DNA of 64,000 nt from Muscardinus avellanarius (GCA_963383645.1 OY726572.1:73805684-73869683); one strand, 5' to 3'; shown: positions 1 to 12,631, counted from the first letter of the stretch. Numbers and translations are program-made. The notes: generated by a model not told the origin, from the sequence alone.

Positions 1-120
1 GAATCAGGATGACAGTCATGTTACAAAAAACACACTGCACTTCCATTTGCAAATGTGTATTTTTGGCTTTATTAGGAAAGTTGAGAGATGCCCCCTTCAG
101 TAAGAGACTGCCAAAGTGTT

Positions 121-210
121 GTATATATACATACCTGTGTACACACATGAATGTACATATACACACAGGTATATATACACAAATGCACACATGTACACAT
201 ATACATGAAC
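121..210. repeat. TA/CA-rich low-complexity tract
   Basis: Alternating purine-pyrimidine stretches (tatata, acacac, tgtacaca) with several ACATGTACAC-like motifs. It is a degraded microsatellite. Confidence 0.6.
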
Positions 211-539
211 ACACTTTACTGACCTTAGCAACCCTGGGAAAACAACATAAATAGTCAAAACTTAGAAATATGATGCTTTGTGAAGACAGATATTACTTGC
301 AGTATAGTCCATGTATGATCAAACTCATAATCTTGTTTTGCACATATTTAATACCTAGTCTTATCTAAATCTAAAAGAAACACAAAGAAGTTGGGAAAGA
401 TGTCTTTCACAATACAAAACAGAGAAAATATGATTCTCACCCTCAAAGAGTTTAACGTCTAGTGGTGAGACAAAAACCTGTGATCATGATAAACCATGTC
501 AGTTGCTAAAAGCAATAAGAGCCAATATGTACAAAGATT

Positions 540-700
540 TAATTGTATGAGTTCAGTACTATGCCACCTATTAAATGCATTCACTGATTAGACCCCGCCA
601 TTCTCCTGGGAGGTAGACATTGCTTGCCAGGTGTGCAACAGGGTAAAGGTTGACAGCTCATTTCTGCTTGCAAGTTGAATCACAGCAAGTCAGGGATATG
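540..700 (+). mobile_element. MIR-like SINE remnant
   Basis: Degenerate match to the MIR core, with a tract like ggaggtagacatt followed by a diverged equivalent of the gaggaaactgag and cacagcaagtcaggg segments. The preceding 430-520 segment (ccctcaaagagtttaacgtc, tagtggtgagac) looks like an L2/L3-class remnant. Both are old and weak. Confidence 0.4.
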
Positions 701-1042
701 TTCACAGAGGAACTAACCCTTGAAATGAGACTTCATGGATGAAGTTTTATAGGCCTATAAATGTGAAAGGTATTCAAAGGAAGAACGACAGTTGAAAAAG
801 CGGAGAGGTTTGAGATCGCATAAGGTGTCCATGAATGACAAGTGTGCCTCGTTTTAAAGTGTCAGAGGGAAAAGGGGGGGACACCTGAGGCTTGTCAGGA
901 ACAGGAATATCAAATCACAAAGAACATTGCAGCCACAGTGGAAAGAGTTTATTTTGTATCATGTGGCCTAAGGACGACCTGGTAATTTTTGGCAGGCTGG
1001 TGACCTTGATTCTATTGGCAGGTCAGTAGAATCTTGATTGCA

Positions 1043-1232
1043 TGGACGAGTGTGATGGTGCAGGCTTTTAATCCCTGTGCTTGGGAGGCGGAGACAGGAG
1101 GATCGTGCAGGTTCGAAGCCAGCCGTGCTGACCTAAGAGACCCTTTTGCAAATAAAAATATAAAATTAGTTCTGGAAGTGTAGCCCAGAGGTAGAAGGGC
1201 TTCCAGGAACCCCAGTACCACACACAGAAAAA
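1043..1232 (+). mobile_element. B1-dID SINE, subfamily with 'cttaagagac' deletion
   Basis: The left part has a B1 (7SL-derived) body: gtgatggtgcaggc (A box area), cttgggaggcggagacagg, and a B box ggttcgaagcc. The right part has the ID-like module gtagcccagaggtagaag and ends agtaccacacaca. The segment between the B box and gagaccc is shortened (gtgctgacctaagagaccc), which defines one of three subfamilies in the window. Confidence 0.85.
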
Positions 1233-1338
1233 AATCTTTATTGCCCAGAGTAAAGGGTGGCTGGGGGTCTTGAGGAATTTGAGGAAGGTGACAACCATGA
1301 GTCCTGACAAATAATAAAGGTGCTATTTCAATCATCTT

Positions 1339-1371
<33 letters not shown>
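1233..1371 (+). other. Retroposed transcript 3' end with polyadenylation signal and 30-base poly(A)
   Basis: An AATAAA hexamer at 1313-1318 lies 24 bases before an uninterrupted run of 30 A (1342-1371). This is the normal spacing from polyadenylation signal to cleavage site, so the block looks like the genomic copy of a polyadenylated RNA on the + strand. I cannot name the parent RNA and did not find a clear target-site duplication. The SINE just upstream may be part of the same copied RNA. Confidence 0.4.
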
Positions 1372-1372
<1 letters not shown>

Positions 1373-2300
1373 AGAATTGAATGTATGTGGTATCATTGTT
1401 AGTGAAGAAAAATATAAAGATACGATACATTTTTTTATGGTAGAATTGAGAGCATGGGGTGATTGGCCAAGGGGAATAAAGGAACTTAGAAAACCAAAGG
1501 TGGTGTTCAGGGGCCAATCCTCAAGACTGCGCCTAGGAGAGAGGAGGCAGGACATGTCGCACTTGTCTTGCCTCCTGGTCATCTAGGTGAAGATGCCTCG
1601 GTCCATGGTTGGATGGATGGACCTTAAGCTTAAATGATATTTGGGGCAGACATGCAAATTTAGAATCTGTGATGAATAGGTGGAAATTAAACTTCTGAGA
1701 GGATGCAAAGCAGTTGGGAGAACAGGTCATATGAGAAAAAGGGCAAAAAAGGACAACTCAGGAAATATTTATCCTTGGCGATATACTTTTGTAGTACAGA
1801 ATACAAATGGGAATCCACAGAGAGTGATTTTGTGGTCAGCAGTATATCAGTAGTAGCTGAAATCATACAAGTGCAATATCTTAGGTAGAATTTGTAGAGG
1901 GAGTGGTGTAAAAGGTAGAAATGGCTCCCTGGGGAAGAGCTAAAGAGGAATCTTAGCTAAGAAGTTCTCTTAAGAAAATTAACAAGCAAAATGGTGTCAG
2001 AGAAACCAATCAAGGGGAAGGACTCAAGAAAGAGGGAGGGGTCACCAATGCCAAAGGACGCGGAAAGGGAAAATGAGGTAATGGCAGAAAATCACTCTTT
2101 GACAATTAGGGGTGTAATTGGTAACCATTGTTGGAGTAATTCAAATGTGGCAGTAAGGGTAAAATAACTAAAACGTCAGTGTAGATGTAAGTGGGATTTG
2201 AAGACTATAGACCAATGAATTGAGGTATAATAATTGTTGATTAAATAGACAACTAAGAATTTTTGAAACTAATTTCAGCGTAACGTTAAAAATGCAACAT
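1372..2300. other. Intron sequence without recognised features
   Basis: Unique-looking AT-rich sequence with purine-rich patches near 1980-2080. No gene, RNA or clear repeat is visible. Confidence 0.5.
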
Positions 2301-2531
2301 AGAGCCAGGTCCAGGTGCTCACACCTGTAATCTAAGTGTCTTGGAGCGAGGCTGAAACAGGAGGATTGCAGGTTGGAGGCCAGGCTTAGCAACTCAGTCA
2401 GGCCTCTAGCAACTTATCAAGACCCTGTTTCAAAGTAAAACAAATAAAACCACTTGGAATGTAGCTCAGAGATAGAATGCCCCTGGGTTCAATATCCAGT
2501 ACAAACAAAAATAAAATAAATAAAATAGTAA
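2301..2531 (+). mobile_element. B1-dID SINE
   Basis: B1 body (cacctgtaatctaagtg, aggctgaaacaggagg, diverged B box) followed by the ID-like module tgtagctcagagatagaatg, cccctgggttcaatatcc, and an A-rich (aaaat)n tail. Confidence 0.85.
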
Positions 2532-4226
2532 AGAAAAGGAAGAAAGGGAGAAAGAGAATTTGAAACACTATGTAAATAAGATTTTTCCACTTTTAACTTA
2601 ATCTTAAGAGATCTAGAAAACACGTTCAGAAATACAAGTGATTTTCACTGCCTGTTGGGATATGGACAGAGAAGGTCACAGTTTGAGTGTAGGGGTCAAT
2701 GGGAATCTCATGATGTCTCTGAGGCTCTGCAGCGACATCTATCTTATTTTAACTACTACTCTCCCAAACACGCCTCCTCTCACACTTGCTTACCTCTTCC
2801 TTTCTCCTCTCAATTTACGGATGTTTGTAAAATAAAGAAATAAATCTTCTTTATAGGATTATGCCACAAAAGTAATGGGTCAGGATAAGGTATTGAGGTC
2901 ATGCACATATATTCCTTGCAGGAGTTACGCTAGTAGGGAGAAAGAAGAGTAACCCATTCAAAAAAAAGAAATATTTAAAAAATAGGACCATTTTCCAAGA
3001 CTGACAAAATCTAAATATTTTCCTCACAAAAATCTAAAGCCATGGCTGTGCTCTGGTAGGATCACAAAGGGAGCTGTTTTCTAAAGACTCTAGGAGGGCC
3101 TACATTCCCAGCATTTGGAAAGACTCATGCCCAAGTTCAGCAAAGGGTCAGGTGTAACTTGAACAGAGCTGTGACCATTCTCAGCCATACGGCAGAGACA
3201 TTATACCAGATACGATAATGATACCTGCAACTCTAAGGAGGGAATGCGTGCCCTCTTGAGTTACAAATGAGTCTCTTAGAAGTGAAATTTCAATTGAATT
3301 ACATGATATGCCATTGTTACACAATATAGTTGTGGATATAAGTTCATATCAACTGTAATAGTTCTTCTATTACAACACTTACATGCACATGTACCTATAT
3401 ATGTGCATGCTCTTCAAGGCCTGCTTTTCTTAGTCCTGGGAATAGAGCTTTGTAGGTGACTGGCATGTTCTCCACTCTCATATCCTTGTCCTGGGAGGCA
3501 CATCTTCGTGTTCTAACAAGCTCCCATACATCTAATGAGCAGGGGCAATGGATGCTCTTTGTACCATATTTACTTTTCAGGGATATTTATGTAGTAAACA
3601 GCCTTGGAAAGAGAAGCAGTGTCTTTCTTGGGAGAAAAATATCTGATATGCTTGTTCTCTATGAAATACAGTTTCTTTAAGTTCAGAATTTATTTCCTGT
3701 CCTACAGACCACTCTAGGTATGAGCATCTATCTATGCTCAGCCCTGCTGACCCATGAAATGGTGTTAGCCCACCATTTTAGCTTGCAGTGTAACATTTTT
3801 GGCCCTTTTAAATCCTGCTGGGGAAGAAGATGAAAGTGTATAAGTAGATATAATCCAATTAATACTGAGGAGTAACGTCTATTCTTTTCTTCTGAGAGAG
3901 GCATTATTATTTATTATATGGAGTAATAAGCCAACCTACTCTATCTTCAAAGGATATTTATTACACAAACATGTTCCGTAACATATTCTAAAACAAAGGA
4001 GAAATTAGTACCTCTGCTCACATTATATGCAGAAAAGTGGGAGAATAATGGAAAATTTTCTCTCCATATCCAGATGAAGGGTGGGCATCATAAACTCAGT
4101 TTTATTCTCCCTCACAATTTGGTCTTGAGCCAGTCCAAACTATATTGAAGAAATTATAGCATATAATCATGTTTTATCATTGCATAAATTTCTCTGATCT
4201 TCATTTTCAACTCTCTTTAGTAATCA

Positions 4227-4228
<2 letters not shown>
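2532..4228. other. Intron sequence without recognised features
   Basis: No interspersed repeat with clear boundaries is recognised. Short open frames near 2640-2840 and 3456-3680 have no recognisable protein and are treated as chance. Confidence 0.5.

Positions 4229-4261
<33 letters not shown>
4229..4261. repeat. (AC)n microsatellite
   Basis: About 16 uninterrupted AC dinucleotides, not attached to a recognisable SINE. Confidence 0.95.
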
Positions 4262-4262
<1 letters not shown>

Positions 4263-5904
4263 TTCCTTCAGTGTTCCTCCGGTCACCTTTCATTTTAAGG
4301 ATGTGGGGCAATGTATCTAAAATAGGTTTCTCTGTACCCTAAAAATAATTCAGAATATGCCCTTAGTCATGGAGTTTAAATTTTGGGTTTTACTTTTCCA
4401 GAACTAGATACTGGATACCAAATTATAGGAATACAGTCTCCTCCATAACATTATGTGTTGTGTGTTTGTGATATTGGTGATACTAGGAAGGCCCTTGGAC
4501 GGGGACTTTCTTAGCACTCTCAGGACTAGACAGAGAAGGTTCTTGTAAACTGGGGAAAATTCAGGTATGTGATCTATCTGGAACTTAAGAGTCTGACATT
4601 CTGATTCCATCAACAAAGATTTAAAGGTGATCTAAACTATGCCCAGGTTGGTGATAAACTTCTAGATAAATAAATGCCACCCCTATTCCTGTAACAACAA
4701 GAAGCAGAAAAAAATTTGGAAAATGAAAAAGGAAAAGGCACTCTGAGAATTAGCTCACAAGTTGGGCAGACAACCAGGCTGCTTTTCTTAGAGACAGGGG
4801 ACATAATAGCCTCCAACATAGCAGGGAAGAAGCCCATTGGAAAAGGTGTAGGTAGGCTTTCCAGATGTGTGGTGGCTGCCTTAGGCAGGTATAGTTTCAA
4901 ACCAAGTAAGTGGGTCAAGCTGGGAAGAAAAAGGCACAGGACAGCATCATGTAGGTAGTGAGAAGACACTGGTTTGCTCAGAGTGGGTTACTAGCAACAC
5001 AAATGCAAAGATTCCTCCCTTAATATGCTAGGAGTGTGCAATCCACCCAGGGTTGATTAAGCATTCCTATAGCAGCCTGGAGTATGGAATTATCGCTCCA
5101 GCAGACAGCCCAGTGTGGGACAAAATGGATGTGATTCATGAAGCTCTCAATCTAGTTACACATGTTGAATTGATCACTTTCAGTGTGATTTGCACAACCA
5201 TAAAAGAAAGGTCTTCATCTTTACTACTTGTGGCTCTGTTGCCAAAATTTCCATTAAGATTATTACAGTATGTCTTTAAAAATACGTTTCAAAACACAAA
5301 CAATGTGTCATAAGTGCAAAGCACTGGCATGCTATTAATTCCAGAGTGGAATGAAATGGGATTTTTTCCCCTCAAAATATTAGAAAAAAGAGAATGTGAA
5401 CGTTGTTAGGTGTCATCTTGCATGAACCCAGGTTGAAGGTGGATAAGATGCAATAGAAAGTATAGACATTAGCACAAGGCCAAGCATGCCATGCACAGTG
5501 CCCATCCAAAGGGAGACAGTATTGGGTTCCCTTGTCTTGTTTAAATGAGAAACTTAAATTTTCTGAAAATAAAAAGTGGTTTAACATATTAAAAAGCCTA
5601 TTTTATCAACTGTTTATAAATTTCTTTATTTATAAATAAAATCATTGAGTAAAAGTTAAACATTTTAAAAATCTGAGTGAAGTGATTGACTTTGATATGT
5701 TTGTGAATGTGCATTAGGGAATTTATGGTGTAAATAAGTCCTGTGTGCATGTATACCCCTTCCATCTTGTATTCCAATAAGATGTACCACTATGATACAT
5801 AAATAAATAAATAAATAAGAAATCCTTTCTGGAAGACATGGATTTTAAATAAGACTGAGACTTTGAGCCTACACTAACCAAGACATTTTTGAAATAGATT
5901 CTGG
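4262..5904. other. Intron sequence, no gene; (AAAT)n near 5798-5820
   Basis: AT-rich sequence with a short (AAAT)n run at 5798-5820. The segment just before the run could be the degraded 3' end of an old L1, but the match is too weak to call. Confidence 0.45.
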
Positions 5905-6001
5905 GTATTGGAGTTGAAACTCAGTGTGGCAGAGCAATGCCCTCCATATAGGAATTTCTGGAGTTCAATCCCCAGGACTACAAAGCAAAGCAAAGCAAAG
6001 C
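5905..6001 (+). mobile_element. ID-like SINE module with (CAAAG)n tail
   Basis: Reads like a tRNA-derived ID element: ctgggtattggagttgaaac, a diverged actcagtgtggcagagca, then gagttcaatccccaggac, with a tail of four CAAAG-type units. No B1 half is seen upstream. Confidence 0.6.
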
Positions 6002-8305
6002 CAACAAACAGACAAGTAGATTCTTTCAAGGACAGTGGTTTCATTTGCTTTCACTACAACAGAACAAAACAGTCCTAGGTTCTGGGAATCTTGGACACTT
6101 CCAAGATGGTGTGTGGATAGTTGTTTCTCCAGCAGTAAGAACAGGTGGACAGACTTATTTTTGAATAACAGAGGATGCATTTCAATTACTCGGTACATTT
6201 TTATTCCCTCTCTTTGTTCCCTTTGTTGAACCACAGCCTGTGTGTGCAGTCTTGCCACCTGAGATTAGAGGAACCAAACGGGCACTTTCCTAGGAAGCTC
6301 TTGACTCTAGTTTCGGTAAAATAAACACAATGGTTTGTGTCTCCTCTATCAGTTACAATTCTTTTGTAATTCCAGTTCTTACCAAAATTACTTCCCCTTT
6401 TCTGATACATTTTTGTGCATATCTTAATCCTAGATGCATGTGTAGTTGAGCTCTGTGTCTAGATACCTTCATCTCTCTGTCAGACATTCATTCTATTCCA
6501 AGCACCAAACCCCTTTCTACAATATTCACCCTCTCAGGGCTGTTACCTATGGATGCAGGTTGGGACCATCGTGGTACAATTTTAGGGTTTCCCCTCAAAA
6601 AATTCTGTCCTTGTATTTTTGTCAAGGCGTGTAGAAATAAGCCCTATCAAAGACATTTTGGACAAATCTCATCTTGTACAGCCTGTGAAGAAACAAGCAT
6701 GCTGCAGAAATTTAAATCTCTTACCATTTTACTGTATGTAACAAAGATTTGGAGGCTTTGCTTAGGCTGCTGTATCTTTGGAACAAATAATGAAGATTAG
6801 AAAGAGAGTGCAAAAGAGCTATTATTGTAGCTTCAATTTTTTTTCCCTTAAAATTGTTTAGCATCACTGAACAGAAAAGAGCCTCAAATTCACATTCTTA
6901 ATGTCACATTAGCATGTCCTTTTCACTCTACAGACTATATTTAATTTCTTTTTCCACAGGGTTATGGTAGTAATCATTATGAAAATGTATTTTACTTCAT
7001 ATGTCATAAAGAAAGCAACATCTTAGACATAGATGTAGGTCAGTAGCCATGGTAATAACTTACTCTACAGAATAACATAATATCTCTAGGGTTTCTTAAG
7101 AAGGGGGAAAAAGCTCAGGGATGTGGAACTGAGTAATAAAGGGAAAAAAATAATCACATGATTTGAAAGGTCAAATGATCAATTTGGTTTTTTCGACATT
7201 ACGAAGAATTGTTTCTCATAGAGATGTACGTCCATATATGGATTGCAATGATTGATGGCATTTTTTCAGGTTTTGCTGAATGCCATTACGTTGTCAAATA
7301 AAATGCAAGAGATAACTCCTCAAAATGATGGGTGTGGTGATTGTAATCCAAATATAGAAAGTAAATGCACTTTTATAAAGAGAGATTTTTAAGTAGTTTG
7401 GAAAGTTAGAGAACTAAGAGTTTCTGGGAAACTTGAGTTCTCAGAACTAAAAGTTTCTGGGAGAAAATGAAGGGTGTGCTTCCTTTGCTCCTGACCAGGT
7501 TCCAGACTTGGGCTAATATGTAAGATAAACTGGCCCTTTCTCTTTTGGAGCTTGTGGTGACTCAAGCTTGACTTTCCCCATTGACCACGCTGCATGGGAA
7601 AACTTCAGTCTTCACCTCTTTTCTAAAATCCAGGGAAATATCTTCTCTTCTTGTTAGATATTTACACTCTCACCCCAGATTCAATTCTGATTCATCTTTC
7701 TCAGAATGAAAACTGACTCCCTCTCTTGATTCTCATTTGCTATTAGCTTGACAGCATCTCAGTAAAATGAGAGCAAAACCAACAAATGCAAGAAACGCTA
7801 AAGAGCTCTGATAGATATTGGCTTCTCTCTTGTGGAACACTAGACAGCTACCAGTGCCAACTGTCTATAGCTTCCTTCCACCTGAAGAAAGGGACAACAG
7901 CCAAGGAAGATGGCAGAAAGGGAAGGGATTGGTCTAGGGAGGCATGCTGATGTGATTCCACCAAAAGATGACTGAAGTTAAAGCAGGAGAGGAAGAGAGA
8001 GTATCCAGTGGGCTGCCTTTTCCTAAAACTTGCCTGCTGAAAGAAACTAACTGTAGGCTGATATGCGTTTACTTGGGGGATTCAGCAGATGAGTGCTAAT
8101 TATGGTTTGGATGTAATGGGTTGCTGACCATTGGCTGTTGCATTTGTTTAGAAAGGTGAAAATTCCTTAGGAATCATAGAGAGAGGTTATAGAGATGTAC
8201 TTGAAAGAACTGGCACATGGGACTTTGAAAAATATTCACTTATCACTTTAGACTAAAATATCAAGAGAGCTACAGAGACATTTTAACCCAGTAACCTGAA
8301 GACAG

Positions 8306-8306
<1 letters not shown>
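6002..8306. other. Intron sequence without recognised features
   Basis: No recognisable gene or well-preserved repeat. Open frames here are short and lack protein-like similarity. Confidence 0.5.
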
Positions 8307-8369
<63 letters not shown>

Positions 8370-8370
8370 A
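8307..8370. repeat. (TG)24 followed by (AG)7 compound microsatellite
   Basis: TG dinucleotides at 8307-8354 switch directly to AG dinucleotides ending near 8369. Confidence 0.95.
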
Positions 8371-8392
8371 CTAAGACTGCATCTCAGGAGCA

Positions 8393-8520
8393 ATTACATT
8401 AATTAGTGTCATTAATTACATTATAATTAATGTAATAATTATATAATTATATATATGTAATATATATAATTATATAATGTAATGTAATAATGTAATGTAA
8501 TAATGAATTACATTAATTAG
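8393..8520. repeat. AT-rich, self-complementary low-complexity block
   Basis: Built from TAAT, TAATTA, ATTATA and TAATGTAAT steps. The 14-mer attacattaattag begins and ends the block (8393-8406 and 8507-8520). Internal stretches are palindromic, so hairpins or cruciforms are possible. Confidence 0.7.
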
Positions 8521-9370
8521 CATAGACCTAAGACACTGTAGGGATTATGGTCTCTATTCATACTACCATTTATTTTACCTGTATCAGTCCCAAAACAATC
8601 AGAGATCATGAAAAAAAATGGGCACTGCATTATGAAACCTGGCATATCCAAGAGTACCACAAAGTGTGAGGTGGTTAAGGGTGCTGTCAGGGCTCCTTGA
8701 CAGAGCCAGCAGGGAGACTGCCAGGCACACCCCTGCAGTCTGGTGTGTGCTGATGCCTTTGCCAGCAGGGAGCTTCTCCTGGCCAAGAAAGGACAACAGT
8801 CAAAGAAATGTAAGTAAAGAGAAGAAAATGGCATGCAGTAGTAAGGCCTAAAGCATTGAGAATATGCTACCTGGGAAAAAAAGATCCTTCTCCCCAAACA
8901 AGCAAAAATCAAAATTATTTCTAAATCACTGAAGACCAGAGATTAAATTTCCATCTCTCAAAGTTGTTAGATATATTAATAGATTATTATAATGAGAGTT
9001 TAAGTTGTGTCCAGCATACAAATTGTGCTCATCTTGGCTTTTATTCTTGTGATTGGTGATTAATTACATTAAGCATATTTCATAATAAATGCCAATGAAT
9101 TTTGTGCTAACTTCTAAACAGTTACATTCAGCAGGCAGGATTATAGTATTTACCTGAGAAACATTTCACAGATTTCTTTAGAAACCTTTTTTTAAGGTAC
9201 AAAGGGAAAATGAGTTAAACATAAGATATTGCAACATGTAAGATATTCTACCACAGTGTTTTTCTCTCATTTGTAAAATAAATCTGTAGGAATCAGTAAC
9301 TTCAAGAAAATCATGCTGTTTCCAAATGGGTAATGTCAGATTGAATGATTTGTTCATCATGCCAAATTTT

Positions 9371-10036
9371 TTTCTCTTTTATTTTTTATTTTTATTTTTT
9401 ATTGGTGCATTATATTCATACATCATATTGGGGTAAAAAAACAAAACTTGTGTGTACATACATGTACACATCACTGATTTAACCCCTACCCAATTCCCAC
9501 TCCATTTCCTCCCCATCCCTTCCCCCCTTGCTTGGTTTAGTGGTTGACTTCTATATGTTTAAGTACATTGTGTGTTTTAGAGATTTTCCTTCTTCCCCCC
9601 CTCCTTTCTCCTCCTTTACGTTGTCTTGTTTGCCACTCTATAGGATTTCCATTTTCATCTAGAGTTCCTCCTATTACCCATTTCTCCTTAGCTATCAGAA
9701 AGCATCTGATTTCTTAATTTTTGTGACTGACTAATCTCACTTAGCATAATGTCCTCCAGTTCCATCCATTTCCCTGAAAATGATGTAATTGAGTTTTTTA
9801 ATGGCTGAGTAAAATTCCATTGTGTACATATCCCACAGTTTGTAATCCATTCATCTGTTGATGGACATCTTGGCTGGTTCCACAGTTTGGCTATGGCGAA
9901 TTGTGCAGCTATGAACATAGATACACATGCATTAGTTTGTCAGTTTGGTAGAGGATTAATATCTAGAATATACAGAGAACTCAAGAAACTCAACACTAAG
10001 AAAACAAAGCATCCAATAACAAAATGGGCAAGCGAA
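9371..10036 (-). mobile_element. L1 3' end with inverted 5' segment, flanked by 9-bp target-site duplication
   Basis: From 9371 to about 9950 the minus strand carries a poly(A) tail, the L1 3' UTR and the last part of ORF2; the minus-strand translation has the C-terminal L1 endings STDEWI, SGKWMELEDIMLSEISQSQK. From 9951 to 10036 the orientation flips: the + strand reads an earlier ORF2 stretch (attaatatctagaatataca, aagaaactcaacactaag). The element is bounded by ccaaatttt at 9362-9370 and again at 10037-10045. This is the structure left by twin priming, with about 400 bp of L1 missing at the junction. Confidence 0.88.
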
Positions 10037-10109
10037 CCAAATTTTACCAATTTTTATTTTATGTGCTTTCTTGGCACCCCACTGTTCCTGTCCTTGGGCT
10101 GAGTAACCT

Positions 10110-10111
<2 letters not shown>

Positions 10112-10155
<44 letters not shown>
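10112..10155. repeat. (GT)n microsatellite
   Basis: About 22 uninterrupted GT dinucleotides. Confidence 0.95.
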
Positions 10156-10157
<2 letters not shown>

Positions 10158-11373
10158 AGATGCTGCCAGGCTTGTAGCCTACATTGTTCTGGCTACAAAA
10201 ATAGTTTATGGATTTTTCCTATACTAGAAGGGTCTCTGAAGAAACAATAATGAAATATATTATTATGGGAATATTTAGGAATATAGGGTAAAGCAAGGAT
10301 ATGGAAATGGCAATAGGAAATGAGACTTGGAAAATTTACATCTATAAAATATAAGTTGACTTTGTTCACTGGTTTGGTAGAATGTCTTGATTACATGTCT
10401 TTTCATGTATTACTGTTTATGACTTGTCAGTTTTGGAGACAAACATCACTTCTTAAATTACTTCAGGCTGTATTTTTATTTCTCCTTTTTGTTCTTAATG
10501 TGTAAGAAGAAGAAAAGCAAAATTATGTTTTAATACCAGTTAAATGAAATGAAATGGGATAATGGCTTTGAAACACTTTGAGAAGTTAAAAGCTTTATAG
10601 TAGTAAGTTCTTATATAAATTTAATATTACACATAATATACCGATAGAAATATGTGCTTCATTGGTAATTGTGTTATTGTATTGGTGTGTTTCATTGTTT
10701 TTCATGAACATTTTTGTACTCTGTATTGTGAATATCATTTTCAAGTAGTTAAATATTCCTTGAATCATTTCCCTCGTGCATAGTTGGTTTTATATTCTTC
10801 ATTTATAGTCTTTGTTTGCAATCCTGAAAAGAAAGAAAAAAGAAAATGGGGGGTAATAAAAGTGTGCTTAATAGATAGATTGAACTATGACATGGCTCCT
10901 TATAATTCAGTTGGTCCAACAAGAGAAAATAGTTAATTTGGTTAAGGGTATGTGCCTATTCTATTACAATTGTGCATGCAAGAGAAAACAATCTTAGGGA
11001 GCTAACTTAAAGAACCATTCTTGGTAGGGAGAGTTTATAGAATAAAGAAATGGTTAGATAAATCTTGTTAGGGTGATACAAAAATAAAAGGAAGATCTCC
11101 ATGAAGGTCAATGTCATTGTGACCAAGAGGCCATTGACCTTAGAATAGCTCTGTCAGTTTAGTAAACCAAGCCTTTATTTCATTATAGTTCACCTGAAAG
11201 CTGCTTAGGAAGTGATCTAAAACAAGGTACAAAATTGCAATCTCAATTATATCCCCAGATATTGGAAAATATTCCTTACCTTCTTTAGTATTTTTAGTAT
11301 ACTTGCTATTTTAACATATAGTAACTATTCAGTTCTTACAGAAACTATCTTAATATATTTTCATTTTTAATTT
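10156..11373. other. Intron sequence without recognised features
   Basis: AT-rich and unique-looking; nothing assignable. Confidence 0.5.
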
Positions 11374-11395
11374 AATATATATATATATATATATA
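11374..11395. repeat. (AT)n microsatellite
   Basis: About 11 AT dinucleotides. Confidence 0.85.
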
Positions 11396-11482
11396 CAGAT
11401 TTATACATATATCTTTATATGTATTTTAATATGTACTGAACTTCCAGAAAAAAAACTACCAGATGAAGAACAACACTGCCAA

Positions 11483-11740
11483 TTTTGTTGTTCTCTGATC
11501 AGAAACATAATTATACAGCCACGATTCATTAGTTTGTACCCTGGTATCTTTTGAGCAAAATTAAAGTAATTAAAGCAACACAAACATAGCAGAAGAAAAT
11601 ATGAATTTTATTTGAAATAGTTGAATTTTCTCTGTAGTAGTGACCAACTTATATCTGTGATTTAGGATTGAAGTAAGTCTTAAGAGATAGAGTGGGGGAA
11701 ATTAATGAATTTCATTTATAGCTTGACTTAATCAGTGTCA
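11483..11740 (+). repeat. Left arm of a 258-bp inverted repeat
   Basis: The reverse complement of this segment is found at 12632-12890. By hand alignment about 10 substitutions and one 1-base indel separate the arms over about 250 bp, near 96% identity. Shared landmarks include ctgatcagaaacataattat, attaaagtaattaaa and gtagtagtgaccaactt. The segment does not match a repeat family I recognise. Confidence 0.9.
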
Positions 11741-11755
11741 CCATAAAGGATAGCA

Positions 11756-11783
11756 GATGATGATGGTGATGATGATGATGATT
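11756..11783. repeat. (GAT)n microsatellite
   Basis: Nine near-perfect GAT triplets immediately after the left inverted-repeat arm. Confidence 0.85.
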
Positions 11784-11835
11784 TGATAAGTAAATTGAAT
11801 CTAGAGACATTCTATCTTTGAGATACACCCCCTTG

Positions 11836-11985
11836 ACCTATATTTTTATTTTTAATTTTTAAATAGGGCCTTACTAAGTTTATGAGGGTCTTGCTAAGTT
11901 GCTGAGACTGGCATCTAACCTTTTATTCTCCTGATTTAGCCTACCAAGTACTGGGATTACAGGCATGTACCATCATACCTTGTGA
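11836..11985 (-). mobile_element. Degraded B1-dID SINE fragment
   Basis: Minus-strand copy recognised from the + strand landmarks gggccttactaag, ttgctgagactggc and tactgggattacaggcatgt. The ID-like half is missing. Confidence 0.75.
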
Positions 11986-12631
11986 GAGCAGATTGTTTTA
12001 AGAAGCACTGAAACCATTTGTCTATATATTTAAGAACAAAATGAAAAAAACTACATACAAGTTATGACATATGATAAAAGCATTATTATCTATAAAAATT
12101 AGAGGATAGATTAGAAATTGGTGAAATATCTTCTTTAAAGATTCTTAAAAATTAAAATGTATATGTTATGTATATTTATGATGATATGGAAAGAATTAAA
12201 GGTGATTTAAGAAAATGCTATGAATATCCAGAAGGTATCTTATCAACACCAGTGTCAGAAAAAAATTTCAAGGTTAAATGGCTCCTTTAAAGAATCCCGA
12301 AAAATAAAAATGAATTCAACAAATTAGAAGGAAGGGCAGCAGCATCTCCAGGACCACAGTGTGTAGGTGCTCTGTGATAAGTTTTTATGAGAAGTGCATT
12401 ATTAAGTGGTCATAAGCATCTTTCTTAGTATACCTTGAAAAGATGCTGAAGTTATCTTTATAGATGGGGGCACTTGTTCTATTGGAGAATTTCTTGATAA
12501 GCCCAGGGTATCTCCAGAATGAATCCCTACCCAACTAAGTATCATGCTTGAATAATAACAACAATTTAGTTAGCTCACTTGCTCCTAAGATTAATTTGGA
12601 ATAAAACTTATGTTTTGCTGGCAGCTATATT

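Larger units (their letters stand above)
11741..12631. other. Spacer between the inverted-repeat arms
   Basis: About 890 bp. It holds a (GAT)n run (11756-11783) directly inside the left arm, a degraded B1 SINE (11836-11985), and otherwise unassigned AT-rich sequence. Confidence 0.7.

Noticed and set aside
5735..5820. Old L1 3' end before the (AAAT)n run
   Set aside because: Only short, low-complexity similarity; not enough to call.
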